Positions 31,123 through 41,269 are shown, numbered from the stretch's first letter. The stretch is DNA of 64,000 bases from Streptomyces sp. DSM 110735 (GCF_016482685.1 NZ_JACYHF010000002.1:434001-498000), one strand, 5' to 3'. Numbers and translations are program-made. Notes: generated by a model not told the origin, from the letters alone.

Positions 31123-32715
31123 TTACGGCTTCGGCGTCGCGTGCGGGGCGCACGTGACGTCGGAGCGGTCGAGCTGACCCTTGAGCAGGTAGGCGTCGAC
31201 CCGGTCGTTGATGCAGGGGTTGACCAGACCGGTCACGCCGTGCGAGCCCGCGTCCCGCTCGGTGATCAGGCGCGAGTTCTTGAAGCGCTTGTGCAGCGAG
31301 ACGGCGCCCTCGTACGGCGTGGCGGCGTCACGCGTGGACTGCACGATCAGGACCGGCGGAAGACCGCGGTGCGTCGTGACCTCGACCGGCGTGTGCTGCT
31401 TGGCCGGCCAGGTGGCGCAGGGCAGGTTCATCCAGGCGTTGGACCAGGTCAAAAAGGGATAGTCCCTATTGAGCCGGGTGTTGTCCCGGTCCCAGGTCTT
31501 CCAGTCGGTGGGCCACTTGGCGTCGGCGCACTCCACGGCGGTGTAGACCGCGTTGCCGTTCTCGGTGGACGCGTTGCCCGCGGTGTCCGACAGGTCCGGG
31601 GCGGCGGCGTCGATCAGCGCCTGGGTGTCACCGGCGACGTACTTACTGAACACCGAGGCGACCGGCACCCACGACGAGTCGTAGTACGGCGCGCTCTGGA
31701 AGAAGCTGAGCAGCTCGGCCGGGCCGACGACCCCGCCGAGGGGGTGCTTCTTGGCCGTCGCGCGCAGTTTCAGCCACTTGTCCTGGACGGCGGCGCGGGT
31801 GGTGCCGAGGTGGAAGGCGGCGTCGTTGGCGGCGACCCAGTTCTCCCAGTCCTTCCAGCGGCCCTCGAACGCGACGTCCTGACCCAGGTTGGCCTGGTAC
31901 CAGATGTTGTCGCGGTCCGGGTTCACCACGCTGTCCACGATCATGCGGCGCAGGTGACCCGGGAAGAGGGTGCCGTAGACGGCGCCCAGGTAGGTGCCGT
32001 ACGAGACGCCGAGGTAGTTCAGCTTCTTCTCACCGAGCGCGGCGCGGATGACGTCCAGGTCGCGGGCGGTGTTCGGCGTGGTCATGTACGGCAGCATCGC
32101 GCCGCTGCGCTCGCCACAGCCCTCGGCGTACTCGCGGGCCAGCTTGCGCTGGGCGCGCTTGTCGGCCTCGGTGTCGGGCACCGGGTCGGCCTTGGGCGCC
32201 TTGACGAACTCCTGCGGGTCGACGCAGGAGAGGGGCGCGGAGTGGCCGACGCCGCGCGGGTCGAAGCCCACGAAGTCGTACGCCTTGGACACGTTCGTCC
32301 ACAGCGGGTTCTTGCTGGTGACGCGGGTCGGGAAGCGCATCCCGGAGCCGCCGGGGCCGCCCGGGTTGTAGACCAGCGCGCCCTGGCGGTCCTTCTTGGT
32401 GCCGGTGTTGCCGATGCGGTCCACGGCGAGCTTGATCTGCTTGCCGTGGGGGTGGGCGTAGTCGACCGGCACGCTGACCCAGCCGCACTGGATGGGCTTG
32501 GCCAGCCCCCAGTCGGCGGGGCAGTCCTGCCAGTCGATGCCGTGGTGGGCGGCGCGGGCGGCGGCGACCGCGGCGCCGAGCGCCTCACGGTCCTGCGTGT
32601 GCCGGCTGTCGGCGGTGGCGGCGGGTGCCGCCACCGCCCCGGCTATCAGGCTCGCGACGAGCGTTCCGGCCGAACCGAGCGCCAGAACAAGGTTCTTCGG
32701 TTTCTTCTCCCTCAA
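31123..32715 (-). CDS. tap: Secreted tripeptidyl aminopeptidase (alpha/beta hydrolase, S33)
   Basis: 530 residues from TTG 32715, which follows GGGGAGGA by six bases. A Sec signal (REKKPKN, hydrophobic core, PAATA) opens the protein. The peptidase has the oxyanion region YNPGGPGGSG, nucleophile in GVSYGT, and acid and His in the C-terminal TAP-like module (STRDAATPYEGA, GSHGV). It removes tripeptides from the N-termini of secreted proteins outside the cell. Two tandem palindromes lie upstream. It sits just downstream of the urease operon, an arrangement I recall from S. coelicolor and S. lividans. Confidence 0.9.
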   Translation of the reverse strand: MREKKPKNLVLALGSAGTLVASLIAGAVAAPAATADSRHTQDREALGAAVAAARAAHHGIDWQDCPADWGLAKPIQCGWVSVPVDYAHPHGKQIKLAVDRIGNTGTKKDRQGALVYNPGGPGGSGMRFPTRVTSKNPLWTNVSKAYDFVGFDPRGVGHSAPLSCVDPQEFVKAPKADPVPDTEADKRAQRKLAREYAEGCGERSGAMLPYMTTPNTARDLDVIRAALGEKKLNYLGVSYGTYLGAVYGTLFPGHLRRMIVDSVVNPDRDNIWYQANLGQDVAFEGRWKDWENWVAANDAAFHLGTTRAAVQDKWLKLRATAKKHPLGGVVGPAELLSFFQSAPYYDSSWVPVASVFSKYVAGDTQALIDAAAPDLSDTAGNASTENGNAVYTAVECADAKWPTDWKTWDRDNTRLNRDYPFLTWSNAWMNLPCATWPAKQHTPVEVTTHRGLPPVLIVQSTRDAATPYEGAVSLHKRFKNSRLITERDAGSHGVTGLVNPCINDRVDAYLLKGQLDRSDVTCAPHATPKP

Positions 32716-32801
32716 GGAGATCCTCCCCGTGCCTGATGGACATAGTCAGGCGGGGATACTGGCGGCTGTGAGTCGTCTGAGAACAGGGTCTACGGATCTT
32801 C

Positions 32802-32839
32802 TTTATCAATCCGATAAACGGATCACCGGATATCGGTGA
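32802..32839. promoter_or_regulatory. Two tandem 17-bp palindromes upstream of tap
   Basis: TTTATC-N5-GATAAA (32802-32818) and TCACCG-N5-CGGTGA (32823-32839) each have perfect 6-bp arms and a 5-bp spacer. Their centres are 21 bp apart, two helical turns. They lie about 90-125 bases before the tap start and after the urease operon, so they probably control tap transcription. The arm sequences differ, so they may bind different proteins. Confidence 0.5.
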
Positions 32840-32849
32840 GCGAGCGGTC

Positions 32850-33649
32850 TCACGGACCCTGCGTCAGCACCGCCAGCGCCTCGTCCAGTCGCCTCCGCAG
32901 GACCAGCGCGTCGGGAGCCACGGCGCTGACGAGGACGGCGGGACCGGCGAGCGGCATCAGCGCGGCGCCCTCCCCCAGCAGTCGGGCTCCGGGGCGCTCC
33001 TGGGCGAACTCGGGTCGCACGACGACCAGTTGACCGACGGCCCGCATGCCGCCGAGCACCGCGGGACCGTCCCAGCCGCCCGGCGCTCCGGGACCGCAGG
33101 ACAGCTCCTGGTCGAGGACGGTGCTCTGCGCGATCCGTACGGTGAGGCGGCTGGTGAGTCTCCCGGGGTCCTCCCCGACGCGGCCGAGCACCTGCTCCTC
33201 GCGGAGCACCAGGCGTGCGCCCGGGGCGAGTTGGGCAACGGTGGTGACGTACAGGTCGCTTCCGGCGGCCGAGATGAGCTGTTCGGGGAACCAGTGCAGC
33301 TCGCCGCCGTCGGCGACGTCGAGCCGTACGTCGTAGTGTGCCTCGTGCTTCGTCTGGCCCGGCAGCGCGATGGTGGCGGCGGCCGAGCCCAGGTGCAGCC
33401 GGGCGCCCTCCCCCACCTCTGCCTCGACGGTGAGGTGGTCGCCGCCGAGCGGTCCGCTCATCGCGCCGACGAGCAGCACGCGCGCCTCTGCCCCGTGCGC
33501 GCGGGTGCGCCGGAGCGCCAGCGGACCGTCGCCGTCCAGGACCGGGAGCGCGGTGCCGCCGCGTCCGTCGGCGCGGGCTGCGATACGGGCGTGGGCGCGA
33601 ACGCCGTTGGCGCGCAGCCCCGTTGACGCGGGCACTCCGGCCGCTCCCG

Positions 33650-33662
<13 letters not shown>
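32850..33662 (-). CDS. ureD: Urease accessory protein UreD
   Basis: 270 residues from ATG 33662. The UreD pattern is clear: [36 protein letters not shown] in the first third (residues about 56-92) and [18 protein letters not shown] in the middle. It is the scaffold that holds apo-urease while UreF and UreG deliver nickel. It is the last gene of the operon and overlaps the end of ureG by 13 bases. Confidence 0.9.
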
Positions 33663-34327
<665 letters not shown>

Positions 34328-34359
34328 GAGCGGCTCCAAGTTCGGTGTGGGGCAGTGCG

Positions 34360-35034
34360 CTAGGAGGCGAAGAGGCGTACGGGCCACGCCGCGTGCCACT
34401 CCGCGCCGGTCTCCAGCAGGGGCGCCGAGGCGGCGGGCAACGCGTCGGTGCCCTCGGTCACCGCCAGCCGCGCCGCCTCCACCGCGCGGTCCACGACGCG
34501 GTCCAGCTCCGGTGCCAGCCGGGCCAGGACACCGGTCGCGTCGAAGGGGTCGAGGCTCAGCAGCCGTACGGTGGCCGTCGCGGGACCGCTCACGCTCTCG
34601 TACGCGGCGCAGTAGGCGGCGTCCTCGGGCGCGAGACCGGCGGCGCGGGCGGTGAGTCCCAGGACGACGGGTTGATACGCGCCCTTGGGGAACTCGGCTG
34701 CCAGGGCGTCGAGTTCGGGCGAGGGCCAGGCGGCCCGGGCGGCTCGCGTCAGTTGCCGTCCGAGTCGTCGTGCGGCGGTGCGCAGCGCGGGTGACGGCGT
34801 ACGGGCGTCCGCCGCCGCGTCCAACTCCCGTGCGGGCAGACCGAGTACAGCCGCCGCCGCGAGCGCCGCCGCGACCAGCCCGGAGGTGTGCAGCCGTCCC
34901 CGGCAGAACGCCTCCAGGCTCACGGCGTCGGTGACGCGTCCCGCCTTGACGGCGCCCTCCGCCCCGCCGGAGTGCGCGTGCCCTCCGGCAGGGAAGCGAC
35001 CGTCGGCCAGGACGAGCAGGGCTCCCCTGGACAT
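34360..35034 (-). CDS. ureF: Urease accessory protein UreF
   Basis: 224 residues from ATG 35034, whose codon overlaps the ureC stop (ATGA). The landmarks are [21 protein letters not shown] near the N-terminus and [20 protein letters not shown] further on. The protein is all-helical and couples UreG GTP hydrolysis to nickel transfer in the UreD-UreF-UreG complex. Confidence 0.93.
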   Translation of the reverse strand: MSRGALLVLADGRFPAGGHAHSGGAEGAVKAGRVTDAVSLEAFCRGRLHTSGLVAAALAAAAVLGLPARELDAAADARTPSPALRTAARRLGRQLTRAARAAWPSPELDALAAEFPKGAYQPVVLGLTARAAGLAPEDAAYCAAYESVSGPATATVRLLSLDPFDATGVLARLAPELDRVVDRAVEAARLAVTEGTDALPAASAPLLETGAEWHAAWPVRLFAS

Positions 35035-36755
35035 CAGAAGAGGAAGTAGCGCTGAGCCATGGGCAGTTCGGCCGCCGGTGTCGCCTCGACCAGCTCGCCG
35101 TCGATGTGCACGGCGAAGCTGTCGGGGTCGATCCGTACGTCCGGCATGGCGTCGTTCTCGCGCAGGTCGGCCTTGGTGACCGCGCGGGTGGACTCGATGG
35201 CCACGAACTTCTTGCCGAGCCCGAGGCGTTCGGGCAGTCCGTCCTCGATCGCCGGCCCCGCCACGAAGTTGACCGAGTTGGCGGCCGGGGCGCGTCCGAT
35301 CGCGCCGTACATCGGGCGGGGCAGGATCGGCTGCGGGGTGGGGATGGAGGCGTTGGCGTCGCCCATCTGCGCGTAGGCGATCTGACCGCCCTTGAGGACG
35401 AGCAGCGGCTTGACGCCGAAGAACGCGGGCTCCCACAGCACCAGGTCCGCGAGCTTGCCGGTCTCCACGGAGCCGATCTCGGCGGCGAGACCCTGGGCGA
35501 GCGCCGGGTTGATCGTGTACTTGGCGACATAGCGCCGTACCCGGTGGTTGTCGGCGCGTCCGTCGCCGGGGAGCGCCCCGCGCCTGCCCTTCATCACGTG
35601 CGCGGTCTGCCAGGTGCGCAGGATGACCTCGCCGACGCGCCCCATGGCCTGGGAGTCGGAGGAGATGATCGAGATCGCGCCGAGGTCGTGGAGGATGTCC
35701 TCCGCGCCGATGGTGGACGGCCGGATGCGGGACTCCGCGAAGGCGAGGTCCTCGGGGACGGCGGGGTTCAAGTGGTGGCAGACCATCAGCATGTCGAGGT
35801 GTTCCTCGGCGGTGTTGACGGTGAACGGCCGGGTCGGATTGGTCGAGCTGGGCAGCACGTTGGGCTGCGAGACGACCGTCATGATGTCCGGCGCGTGCCC
35901 GCCGCCCGCGCCCTCGGTGTGGTACGAGTGGATGCCCCGGCCCGCGATGGCGGCGAGGGTGTCGCCTACGAACCCGGCTTCGTTGAGGGTGTCGGTGTGG
36001 ATGGCGACCTGGATGCCAGTGCGGTCGGCCACGGTGAGCGCGGCGTCGATGACGGCCGGGGTGGAGCCCCAGTCCTCGTGCAGCTTCAGCCCGACGGCGC
36101 CACCGCGGATCTGGGAGAGCATCGCCTCCTGCGAGACGGTGTTGCCCTTGCCGAGGAACCCGACGTTGACGGGGTACGCCTCCATCGCCTCCAGCATCCG
36201 GGCGAGGTGCCAGGGACCCGGGGTGACGGTGGTCGCCTTGGAACCCTCGGCGGGTCCGGTGCCGCCGCCGACGAGCGTGGTGACGCCGGAGGCGAGCGCC
36301 TCGTCCGCGATCTGCGGGCAGATGAAGTGGACGTGCGCGTCGATGGCGCCCGCCGTGAGGATGCGCCCGTTGCCCGCGATGACCTCGGTCTCGGGACCGA
36401 TGACCAGATCCGGGTGAACGCCGTCCATGGTGTCCGGGTTGCCCGCCTTGCCGATGCCGGTGATCCGGCCGTCGCGGATGCCGACGTCGGCTTTGATCAC
36501 GCCCCAGTGGTCCACGACGACGACACCGGTGATCACGGTGTCGGGGGTGCCCTCGGCGCGGGTCGCGCGGGACTGGCCCATGGACTCGCGGATGACCTTG
36601 CCGCCGCCGAACACCGCCTCGTCGCCGGAGCGGCCGGGACCGCCGGAGCGGTCCTCCTCGATCTCGATCAGCAGATCGGTGTCGGCGAGCCGGATGCGGT
36701 CGCCGGTGGTCGGGCCGAACAGGTCGGCGTACGCGGCGCGGGAGATCTCAGGCAT
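35034..36755 (-). CDS. ureC: Urease subunit alpha
   Basis: 573 residues from ATG 36755, preferred to GTG 36764 because GGAGGTG lies seven bases upstream. Nickel ligands H141 and H143 (AHVHF), carbamylated K224 (GLKLHEDW), H253 and H279 are in place, with flap Cys326 and catalytic H327 (MVCHHLN) and the ligand Asp in SSDSQAMGR. It hydrolyses urea to ammonia and carbamate. Its start overlaps the ureB stop by eight bases. Confidence 0.97.
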   Translation of the reverse strand: MPEISRAAYADLFGPTTGDRIRLADTDLLIEIEEDRSGGPGRSGDEAVFGGGKVIRESMGQSRATRAEGTPDTVITGVVVVDHWGVIKADVGIRDGRITGIGKAGNPDTMDGVHPDLVIGPETEVIAGNGRILTAGAIDAHVHFICPQIADEALASGVTTLVGGGTGPAEGSKATTVTPGPWHLARMLEAMEAYPVNVGFLGKGNTVSQEAMLSQIRGGAVGLKLHEDWGSTPAVIDAALTVADRTGIQVAIHTDTLNEAGFVGDTLAAIAGRGIHSYHTEGAGGGHAPDIMTVVSQPNVLPSSTNPTRPFTVNTAEEHLDMLMVCHHLNPAVPEDLAFAESRIRPSTIGAEDILHDLGAISIISSDSQAMGRVGEVILRTWQTAHVMKGRRGALPGDGRADNHRVRRYVAKYTINPALAQGLAAEIGSVETGKLADLVLWEPAFFGVKPLLVLKGGQIAYAQMGDANASIPTPQPILPRPMYGAIGRAPAANSVNFVAGPAIEDGLPERLGLGKKFVAIESTRAVTKADLRENDAMPDVRIDPDSFAVHIDGELVEATPAAELPMAQRYFLF

Positions 36756-37059
36756 CGAGGGCACCTCCGGTCTCGCCGCGCAGTCCGGGCACGATCCGGG
36801 CGCCGGTGAGCGGGACGAGTTCGACCTCGACGGGGATGCCGGGCTCGAAGCGGACGGCGGTCCCCGCGGCGACGTTCAGCCGCTTGCCGTGCGCCTGGGG
36901 GCGGTCGAACTCCAGACCCGGGTTCGCCTCGGCGAAGTGGTAGTGGGAGCCGACCTGGACGGGCCGGTCGGCGGCGTTGAGGACGGTGAGCCGGGTGACG
37001 TCACGGCCCTCGTTGCAGACGATCGGCTCGTCCGCGAACAGCGTCTCTCCGGGAATCAT
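36748..37059 (-). CDS. ureB: Urease subunit beta
   Basis: 103 residues. [13 protein letters not shown] and [18 protein letters not shown] are the family hallmarks. It is part of the (alpha beta gamma)3 enzyme. It lies 11 bases after ureA and overlaps ureC. Confidence 0.95.
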   Translation of the reverse strand: MIPGETLFADEPIVCNEGRDVTRLTVLNAADRPVQVGSHYHFAEANPGLEFDRPQAHGKRLNVAAGTAVRFEPGIPVEVELVPLTGARIVPGLRGETGGALDA

Positions 37060-37070
37060 CGCGGCGCCCC

Positions 37071-37373
37071 TCAGACGATCGGCTCGTGGACGGTGACGAG
37101 CTTGGTGCCGTCCGGGAACGTCGCCTCGACCTGGACGTCGTGGATCATCTCGGGCACACCCGCCATGACGTCGTCCCTGGTGAGGACCTTGCGACCGGAG
37201 GACATCAGCTCGGCGACACTGCGGCCGTCGCGGGCGCCCTCCAGGATGTGCGACGTGATGAGCGCGACCGCCTCAGGGTGGTTCAGCTTCAGTCCTCGGG
37301 CCCGGCGCCGCTCGGCCACATCCGCCGCGACATGGATCAGCAGCCGCTCTTGCTCGTGCGGGGTCAGTTGCAC
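37071..37373 (-). CDS. ureA: Urease subunit gamma
   Basis: 100 residues when started at GTG 37373 ([14 protein letters not shown]), the usual family start and length. An in-frame GTG at 37385 adds four residues, but GAGGTGG lies just before 37373 and would be inside that longer gene. [12 protein letters not shown] and [24 protein letters not shown] confirm the family. First gene of ureABCFGD. Confidence 0.93.
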   Translation of the reverse strand: MQLTPHEQERLLIHVAADVAERRRARGLKLNHPEAVALITSHILEGARDGRSVAELMSSGRKVLTRDDVMAGVPEMIHDVQVEATFPDGTKLVTVHEPIV

Positions 37374-37545
37374 GTCCCACCTCACAGTCCTCGCTCCGGA
37401 CCGTGCGGGGCCCGGTTGCCGCCGCCCCCTCGGCGGCTGCCCGGCTCGACCGGAAAACCGCTGGTGGCGTGGAGGGGAAGGCTAGTTCGCGAGCGTTTCA
37501 GCGAGGTTAACCACCGCGACTTCGGCGAGCCTCTGTCCCCTACCC

Positions 37546-37818
37546 CTACGAAGCCCCCGACCCCCGGTGCTCCGCCGCGATCCCGAACCGCTGCCGCACC
37601 CCCGCCCCGCTCTCGCCCACCCGCGACACCGAACTGACGACCCGCTCCTGCTCCGCCGCGTCCAACGCCTCCAGCCGCTCCAGATCGGCGGCGGACACCA
37701 ATGCGACGAGCGGCTTCCCGTGCCGGGTCACCACCACCCGCTCCCCGCCGTACACCACCCGGTTGATCAGATCCGCCAGCTCAGCCCTGGCTTGCGTCAC
37801 CGGAATCTCATAGGCCAT
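37546..37818 (-). CDS. Phd/YefM-type antitoxin, no toxin adjacent
   Basis: 90 residues from ATG 37818. MAYEIPVTQARAELADLINRVVYGGERVVVTRHGKPLVALVS is the Phd/YefM DNA-binding domain (residues 1-42); the tail would bind a toxin. No Doc, RelE/YoeB or PIN gene lies on either side, so it is either an orphan regulator or pairs with a remote toxin. Confidence 0.8.
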   Translation of the reverse strand: MAYEIPVTQARAELADLINRVVYGGERVVVTRHGKPLVALVSAADLERLEALDAAEQERVVSSVSRVGESGAGVRQRFGIAAEHRGSGAS

Positions 37819-37864
37819 GGGGGCAAGTCTAGGCGCCGCCCGAAATGGGGCGATCGGATGGCGA

Positions 37865-38406
37865 TCAGTCGACGGGGTCCGCCTTGACACCCAGGAGCGC
37901 CTCCAGGTGGCCCACGGCCGTGTCCTCGTCCGTGACATGGACGGTGGTGATTCCCAACCGGGCGGCAGGAGGAAGGTTCACGGCACGGTCGTCCGCGAAG
38001 ACGCATCGCTCGGCGGGCAGCCCCACCCGCTCCAGGGTCAGCCGGTAGATCGCGGGATCGGGCTTGGCCATGCCGACCAGTTCCGACACCACGTGCACGT
38101 CGAACAAGTCCCAGACGCCCGTGTGCTCGTACGGGTTGAACGGGTCGAGACCGAAGCTGTTGGACAGCAGGGCGAGCCGGTGACCGGCCGCCCGCGCGGC
38201 GCGCGCGAGCGAGACGCGCCCACCGCCAGCCCCTCGGACACGCACCAGGCGTGATGGGCAGCGTCAGGACTGGCCGTCAGCACCCCGGCGAAGTCGAGAA
38301 TCAAGCCGCGCTGCTCGCGCCCCTCCGCCACGTTTCCGTGCGCCACGACCGCACCCCCCTCGATCGGTGTCAGCGACGACGCCGTCGCCGGATGACGCCC
38401 CGTCAA
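37865..38406 (-). pseudogene. HAD-family hydrolase broken by a frameshift and lacking its cap
   Basis: Two minus-strand frames carry the parts of one HAD enzyme. The N-terminal frame (from ATG 38406) reads RGLILDFAGVLTASPDAA, motif I, and then AWCVSEGLAVG before losing sense. The other frame, from about 38245 to 37865, reads LARAARAAGHRLALLSNSFGLDPFNPYE (motif II, LLSNS), then GMAKPDPAIY (motif III) and CVFADDRAVNLPPA (motif IV). Only about 35 residues separate motifs I and II, where HAD-IA proteins normally have a helical cap of roughly 70-100 residues. The gene has therefore lost its cap and shifted frame, near 38215-38250. It is probably inactive. Confidence 0.7.
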
Positions 38407-38486
38407 GCACAGGCAGCGTACGTCCTGTACATTTTTGACAGAAGCGAGGGTCCGTCACCGGCCCGTTCGTCAGGAGGGGTACGCCC

Positions 38487-39107
38487 ATGTCCCGTTCGTT
38501 CGCGCGTTATGTCCTGCCCGAGTTCACCGAGCGGGGCAGTACCGGGCCGCGCACGCTCGATCCGTACTCCAGGTTGTTCGAGGGGCGGATCGTGTTTCTG
38601 GGGACGCCGTTGGACGACACGGCGGCGGCCGATGTGATCGGGCAGCTCATGCAGTTGGAGCACACCGCGCCGGAGCGGGACATCACGCTGTATCTGAACA
38701 GCCCGGGCGGCTCGTTCCACGCGATGACCGCGGTGTACGACACGATGCGGTACATCTCGTGCGACGTGGCGACCTACTGCCTCGGCCAGGTCGCCTCCGC
38801 GTCGGCGGTGCTGCTCGCGGCGGGGACGCCGGGGAAGCGGTGCGTGCTGCCCGGGGCGCGGGTCGTGCTGGAGCAGCCCACGTTGACCGAGCCCGTTCAC
38901 GGGCAGCCGAGCGATCTGCTCATCCAGGCCGGGGAACTCGACAGGACGCGGGCGCTGATGGAGAAGATGCTCGTGCGGCACACCGGGCGGGACGCCGAGC
39001 GTGTGCACGCCGATCTGGAGCGGGAGCTGGTGCTGGACGCGCGGGACGCCGTCGCGTACGGGCTCGCGGACGAGGTCGTCCAGAGCCGTTCCTCCGGCGC
39101 CCGGTGA
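38487..39107 (+). CDS. ClpP-like protein with a lost catalytic triad
   Basis: 206 residues from ATG 38487, with AGGAGGGG upstream. The fold is clearly Clp[25 protein letters not shown] and [20 protein letters not shown]. The nucleophile Ser is kept (S104), but the position of the catalytic His (HQP in active ClpP) is Glu (E129, VVLEQP) and the catalytic Asp (ERD) is Glu (E180, LERE). It therefore cannot use the normal charge relay and resembles inactive ClpR-type subunits, which may mix into a ClpP ring or regulate it. No Clp ATPase is adjacent. Confidence 0.88.
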   Translation: MSRSFARYVLPEFTERGSTGPRTLDPYSRLFEGRIVFLGTPLDDTAAADVIGQLMQLEHTAPERDITLYLNSPGGSFHAMTAVYDTMRYISCDVATYCLGQVASASAVLLAAGTPGKRCVLPGARVVLEQPTLTEPVHGQPSDLLIQAGELDRTRALMEKMLVRHTGRDAERVHADLERELVLDARDAVAYGLADEVVQSRSSGAR

Positions 39108-39114
39108 GCGCGCC

Positions 39115-39420
39115 GTGCTGCCGGACCTTCCGCCGCTGCCCGCGCTCACCCGCGCCGAGGGCGAGCTGATCGACCGTTACCTGGAGGCGGCCGAGCTGCT
39201 CGGCCGGATCAACCCCGCCCGGCAGGACGACACGTACAGCGGTCTGCGCGCCGCACAGGCGCTCGTGCGCAAGGCGACAGAGCTGAGGGACGCGCTCACG
39301 CTGATGCACCAGCGGGGCGAGACGGAGCTGCACGGGAGCACGCTGACACGCGCGCTGCGCCTGCTGGACGGCGAACGCCGCACCGCGCGGGTCGTGCTCC
39401 CGCCGGACGACGGGAAGTGA
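39115..39420 (+). CDS. Small helical protein coupled to the ClpP-like gene
   Basis: 101 residues from GTG 39115, seven bases after the ClpP-like stop. It is mostly helical (ALTRAEGELIDRYLEAAELLG, LRAAQALVRKATELRDALTLMHQRG). No family is recognised. The spacing implies co-translation with the ClpP-like protein, of which it might be a partner. The start codon is uncertain. Confidence 0.5.
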   Translation: MLPDLPPLPALTRAEGELIDRYLEAAELLGRINPARQDDTYSGLRAAQALVRKATELRDALTLMHQRGETELHGSTLTRALRLLDGERRTARVVLPPDDGK

Positions 39421-39873
39421 CCCGACGCGCCGGAATACCGCCCACCTTCCACCGCCTCCGCACACCCTCCGGCTCCGCCCCCGCCACGCTCCCGCCCGAC
39501 CATGCCCCCGGACCCGGACACCCGGCACCCCCACCGCCCCCCGCGTGTCGAGGACACCGCCACTCGGGGAGCCGAAACGGGCCGAACGTGGTACCGCCGA
39601 CCGTGGTATCTCCACGCGGGTTTCCGCCGCCTCCGACTTGCGCAGCACGGGGACGACGGCGCCGCGAAGGGCCCTCGCGCCCCAGGTCCGGGGCTACGCC
39701 CGGGGACTGACGGACGTTCGGAAACGGGACTGTCCACCCGAACGGGTGAGTGGTGAGTAACACCACAAACCGCCGATTCCATTGGGATTTTCGGTCGGTA
39801 GTACGTGAAGATCCCTGTCTGACGACAAGCCCCCGCCACAGCGGCGGGGCGGTCCGGGCGGACGCCGAGTCCT
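39421..39873 (+). other. Non-coding leader region before the riboswitch
   Basis: About 450 bases with no convincing gene on either strand. It should hold the promoter of the NlpC/P60 gene, since the riboswitch follows. A short hairpin is possible between GTTCGG near 39717 and CGAAC near 39738. I see no other repeat or clear -10/-35 pair. Confidence 0.5.
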
Positions 39874-40063
39874 GCCGCCGCCCGGATGACCGGTCGACAG
39901 GAGTGCATCGGCAGGAGTGGAGGACCCGAGCAAGACGGGTCGCCGGGACGGACGTTCGCGAGCAGCGGGCGGTCGTGCCGAGTGGCCCTTGGGGTGAAGC
40001 CGTGGCGACACGGCCGGGCAACTTCGCCAGCCCGAATCCGACAGGTCATCCTTCACAGGCGGC
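39874..40063 (+). promoter_or_regulatory. ydaO-type c-di-AMP riboswitch
   Basis: The leader of the cell-wall hydrolase gene carries the hallmark segments of the actinobacterial ydaO/yuaA class in order: GGAGGACCCGAG at about 39919, GGGGTGAAGCCGTG at 39991, and CCCGAATCCGACAGGTCATC at 40031-40050 followed by CACAGGCGGC. GCCGCC (39874-39879) and GGCGGC (40058-40063) can pair as the closing stem. This class binds c-di-AMP and lowers expression of wall-remodelling genes. The boundary is approximate. Confidence 0.85.
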
Positions 40064-40079
40064 TGACGAAGGGTTGCGC

Positions 40080-40553
40080 ATGACTGCGCTCAATCGTGTC
40101 CCGTCGCTGATGGCACGGGCCGGCACCGCCTCGGCCCTCACCCTGGCCGCCGTCGGCGGCTCGATCGCGGTACCGGGGCTGGCCACCGAGGCTTCCGCCG
40201 CGACCACCGCGACGAAGGCGCTTCAGATCGCGGCGTCCAAGAAGGGCGCCCCGTACAGCTACGGCGCCACCGGGCCGCGCCGGTTCGACTGCTCAGGGCT
40301 GACGCTCTACTCGTTCAAGAAGGCGGGCAAGAAGCTCCCCCGCACCGCCGCCCAGCAGTACAACAAGACGCACCACATTTCGTCCGGCCACCGCAAGGCC
40401 GGCGACCTGGTGTTCTTCCACTCGGGGTCCAGCGTCTACCACGTCGGGATCTACGCCGGTAAGGGCAAGATCTGGCACGCCCCGAAGACCGGGGACGTGG
40501 TGCGCCTGCAGAAGATCTGGACCAAGAGCGTCTGGTACGGCCGGGTGAACTGA
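40080..40553 (+). CDS. NlpC/P60 (C40) cell-wall endopeptidase
   Basis: 157 residues. The signal peptide ends after TEASA (about 41). The catalytic domain has C71 (RFDCSGLT), H121 (VYHVGIY) and H133 (IWHAP), the C40 triad. It should cut peptidoglycan stem peptides during growth or germination. No separate wall-binding domain is present, so it is a minimal form. Expression is under the c-di-AMP riboswitch just upstream. Confidence 0.92.
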   Translation: MTALNRVPSLMARAGTASALTLAAVGGSIAVPGLATEASAATTATKALQIAASKKGAPYSYGATGPRRFDCSGLTLYSFKKAGKKLPRTAAQQYNKTHHISSGHRKAGDLVFFHSGSSVYHVGIYAGKGKIWHAPKTGDVVRLQKIWTKSVWYGRVN

Positions 40554-40571
40554 CCCGGCGCCGAGCGCGGT

Positions 40572-40591
40572 CGCGGTCCTGCGGGACCGCG
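40572..40591. terminator. Hairpin terminator between convergent genes
   Basis: CGCGGTCC and GGACCGCG are perfect 8-bp arms around TGCG. It lies 19 bases after the NlpC/P60 stop and also faces the end of the convergent ATPase gene. Confidence 0.7.
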
Positions 40592-40623
40592 GCCACCACT
40601 CCGGCACCGGCCACCACTCCGGC
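40591..40623. repeat. Two 15-bp direct repeats
   Basis: GGCCACCACTCCGGC occurs at 40591-40605 and 40609-40623, 18 bp apart, between convergent genes. No function is apparent. Confidence 0.7.
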
Positions 40624-40627
40624 CCGG

Positions 40628-41086
40628 CTAAGGCTCCTGACGCGCCGCCGCCGTCAGCGGCCCCGCCGGTGCCATCCAGGGCAGCTCGACCGCGACCGTC
40701 TTGCCGCCCTCACGGGTGGAGCGCACCCGGAGCCTGCCGCCGCACTCGGCGGTCAGGCACCGGATGATGACCATCCCGCGCCCGTTGTCCTGCTGCACCG
40801 CCGCGGGCAGGCGTCTGGGGAAGCGCGGGTGGCTGTCCGTCACGCCGACGCGCAGCCACTCGTCCCGCACCAGGACGAGGTCGACGGTGAACGTGGGCGA
40901 CTGGCCGAAGGTGTGCTGCACGGCGTTGGTCGCCAGCTCCGAGACGATGAGCCGTACGGTGTCGGCGTCCTCGGTGTCCGAGGGCAGACCCCACTCCGCC
41001 AGCACGCCGAGGACGTAGGTACGGGCCGTGGCGACCGAGGCGGGCTCACTCGGAAGAGTGACGGATGCTTCCAGATGGTCTGCCAT
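40628..41086 (-). CDS. ATP-binding anti-sigma/RsbW-like histidine kinase-fold protein
   Basis: 152 residues from ATG 41086. The HATPase_c_2 motifs are SELATNAVQHTFG (N box) and QDNGRGMVIIRCLT (G box). It lacks a phosphorylatable His module and is of the type that phosphorylates STAS antagonists or binds sigma factors. Streptomyces have many such genes and no partner is adjacent. GTG 41107 is an alternative start without a clear ribosome site. Confidence 0.82.
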   Translation of the reverse strand: MADHLEASVTLPSEPASVATARTYVLGVLAEWGLPSDTEDADTVRLIVSELATNAVQHTFGQSPTFTVDLVLVRDEWLRVGVTDSHPRFPRRLPAAVQQDNGRGMVIIRCLTAECGGRLRVRSTREGGKTVAVELPWMAPAGPLTAAARQEP

Positions 41087-41269
41087 GGCGACGTCGTCCC
41101 TTTCCACGCTGGGCGGTCAGCCTGCCACCACCGGACCCACCCGGGGCACCAACCCCCGATATATGCACATATCTATCGCCCGATGCGGTGAACTCTGCGA
41201 CGCGAGAACGGATTTGAGGCGCGCGACGCGCTCCGGCGCACGCCCGGCTCACTCCCGCCCGCGCGCGAC

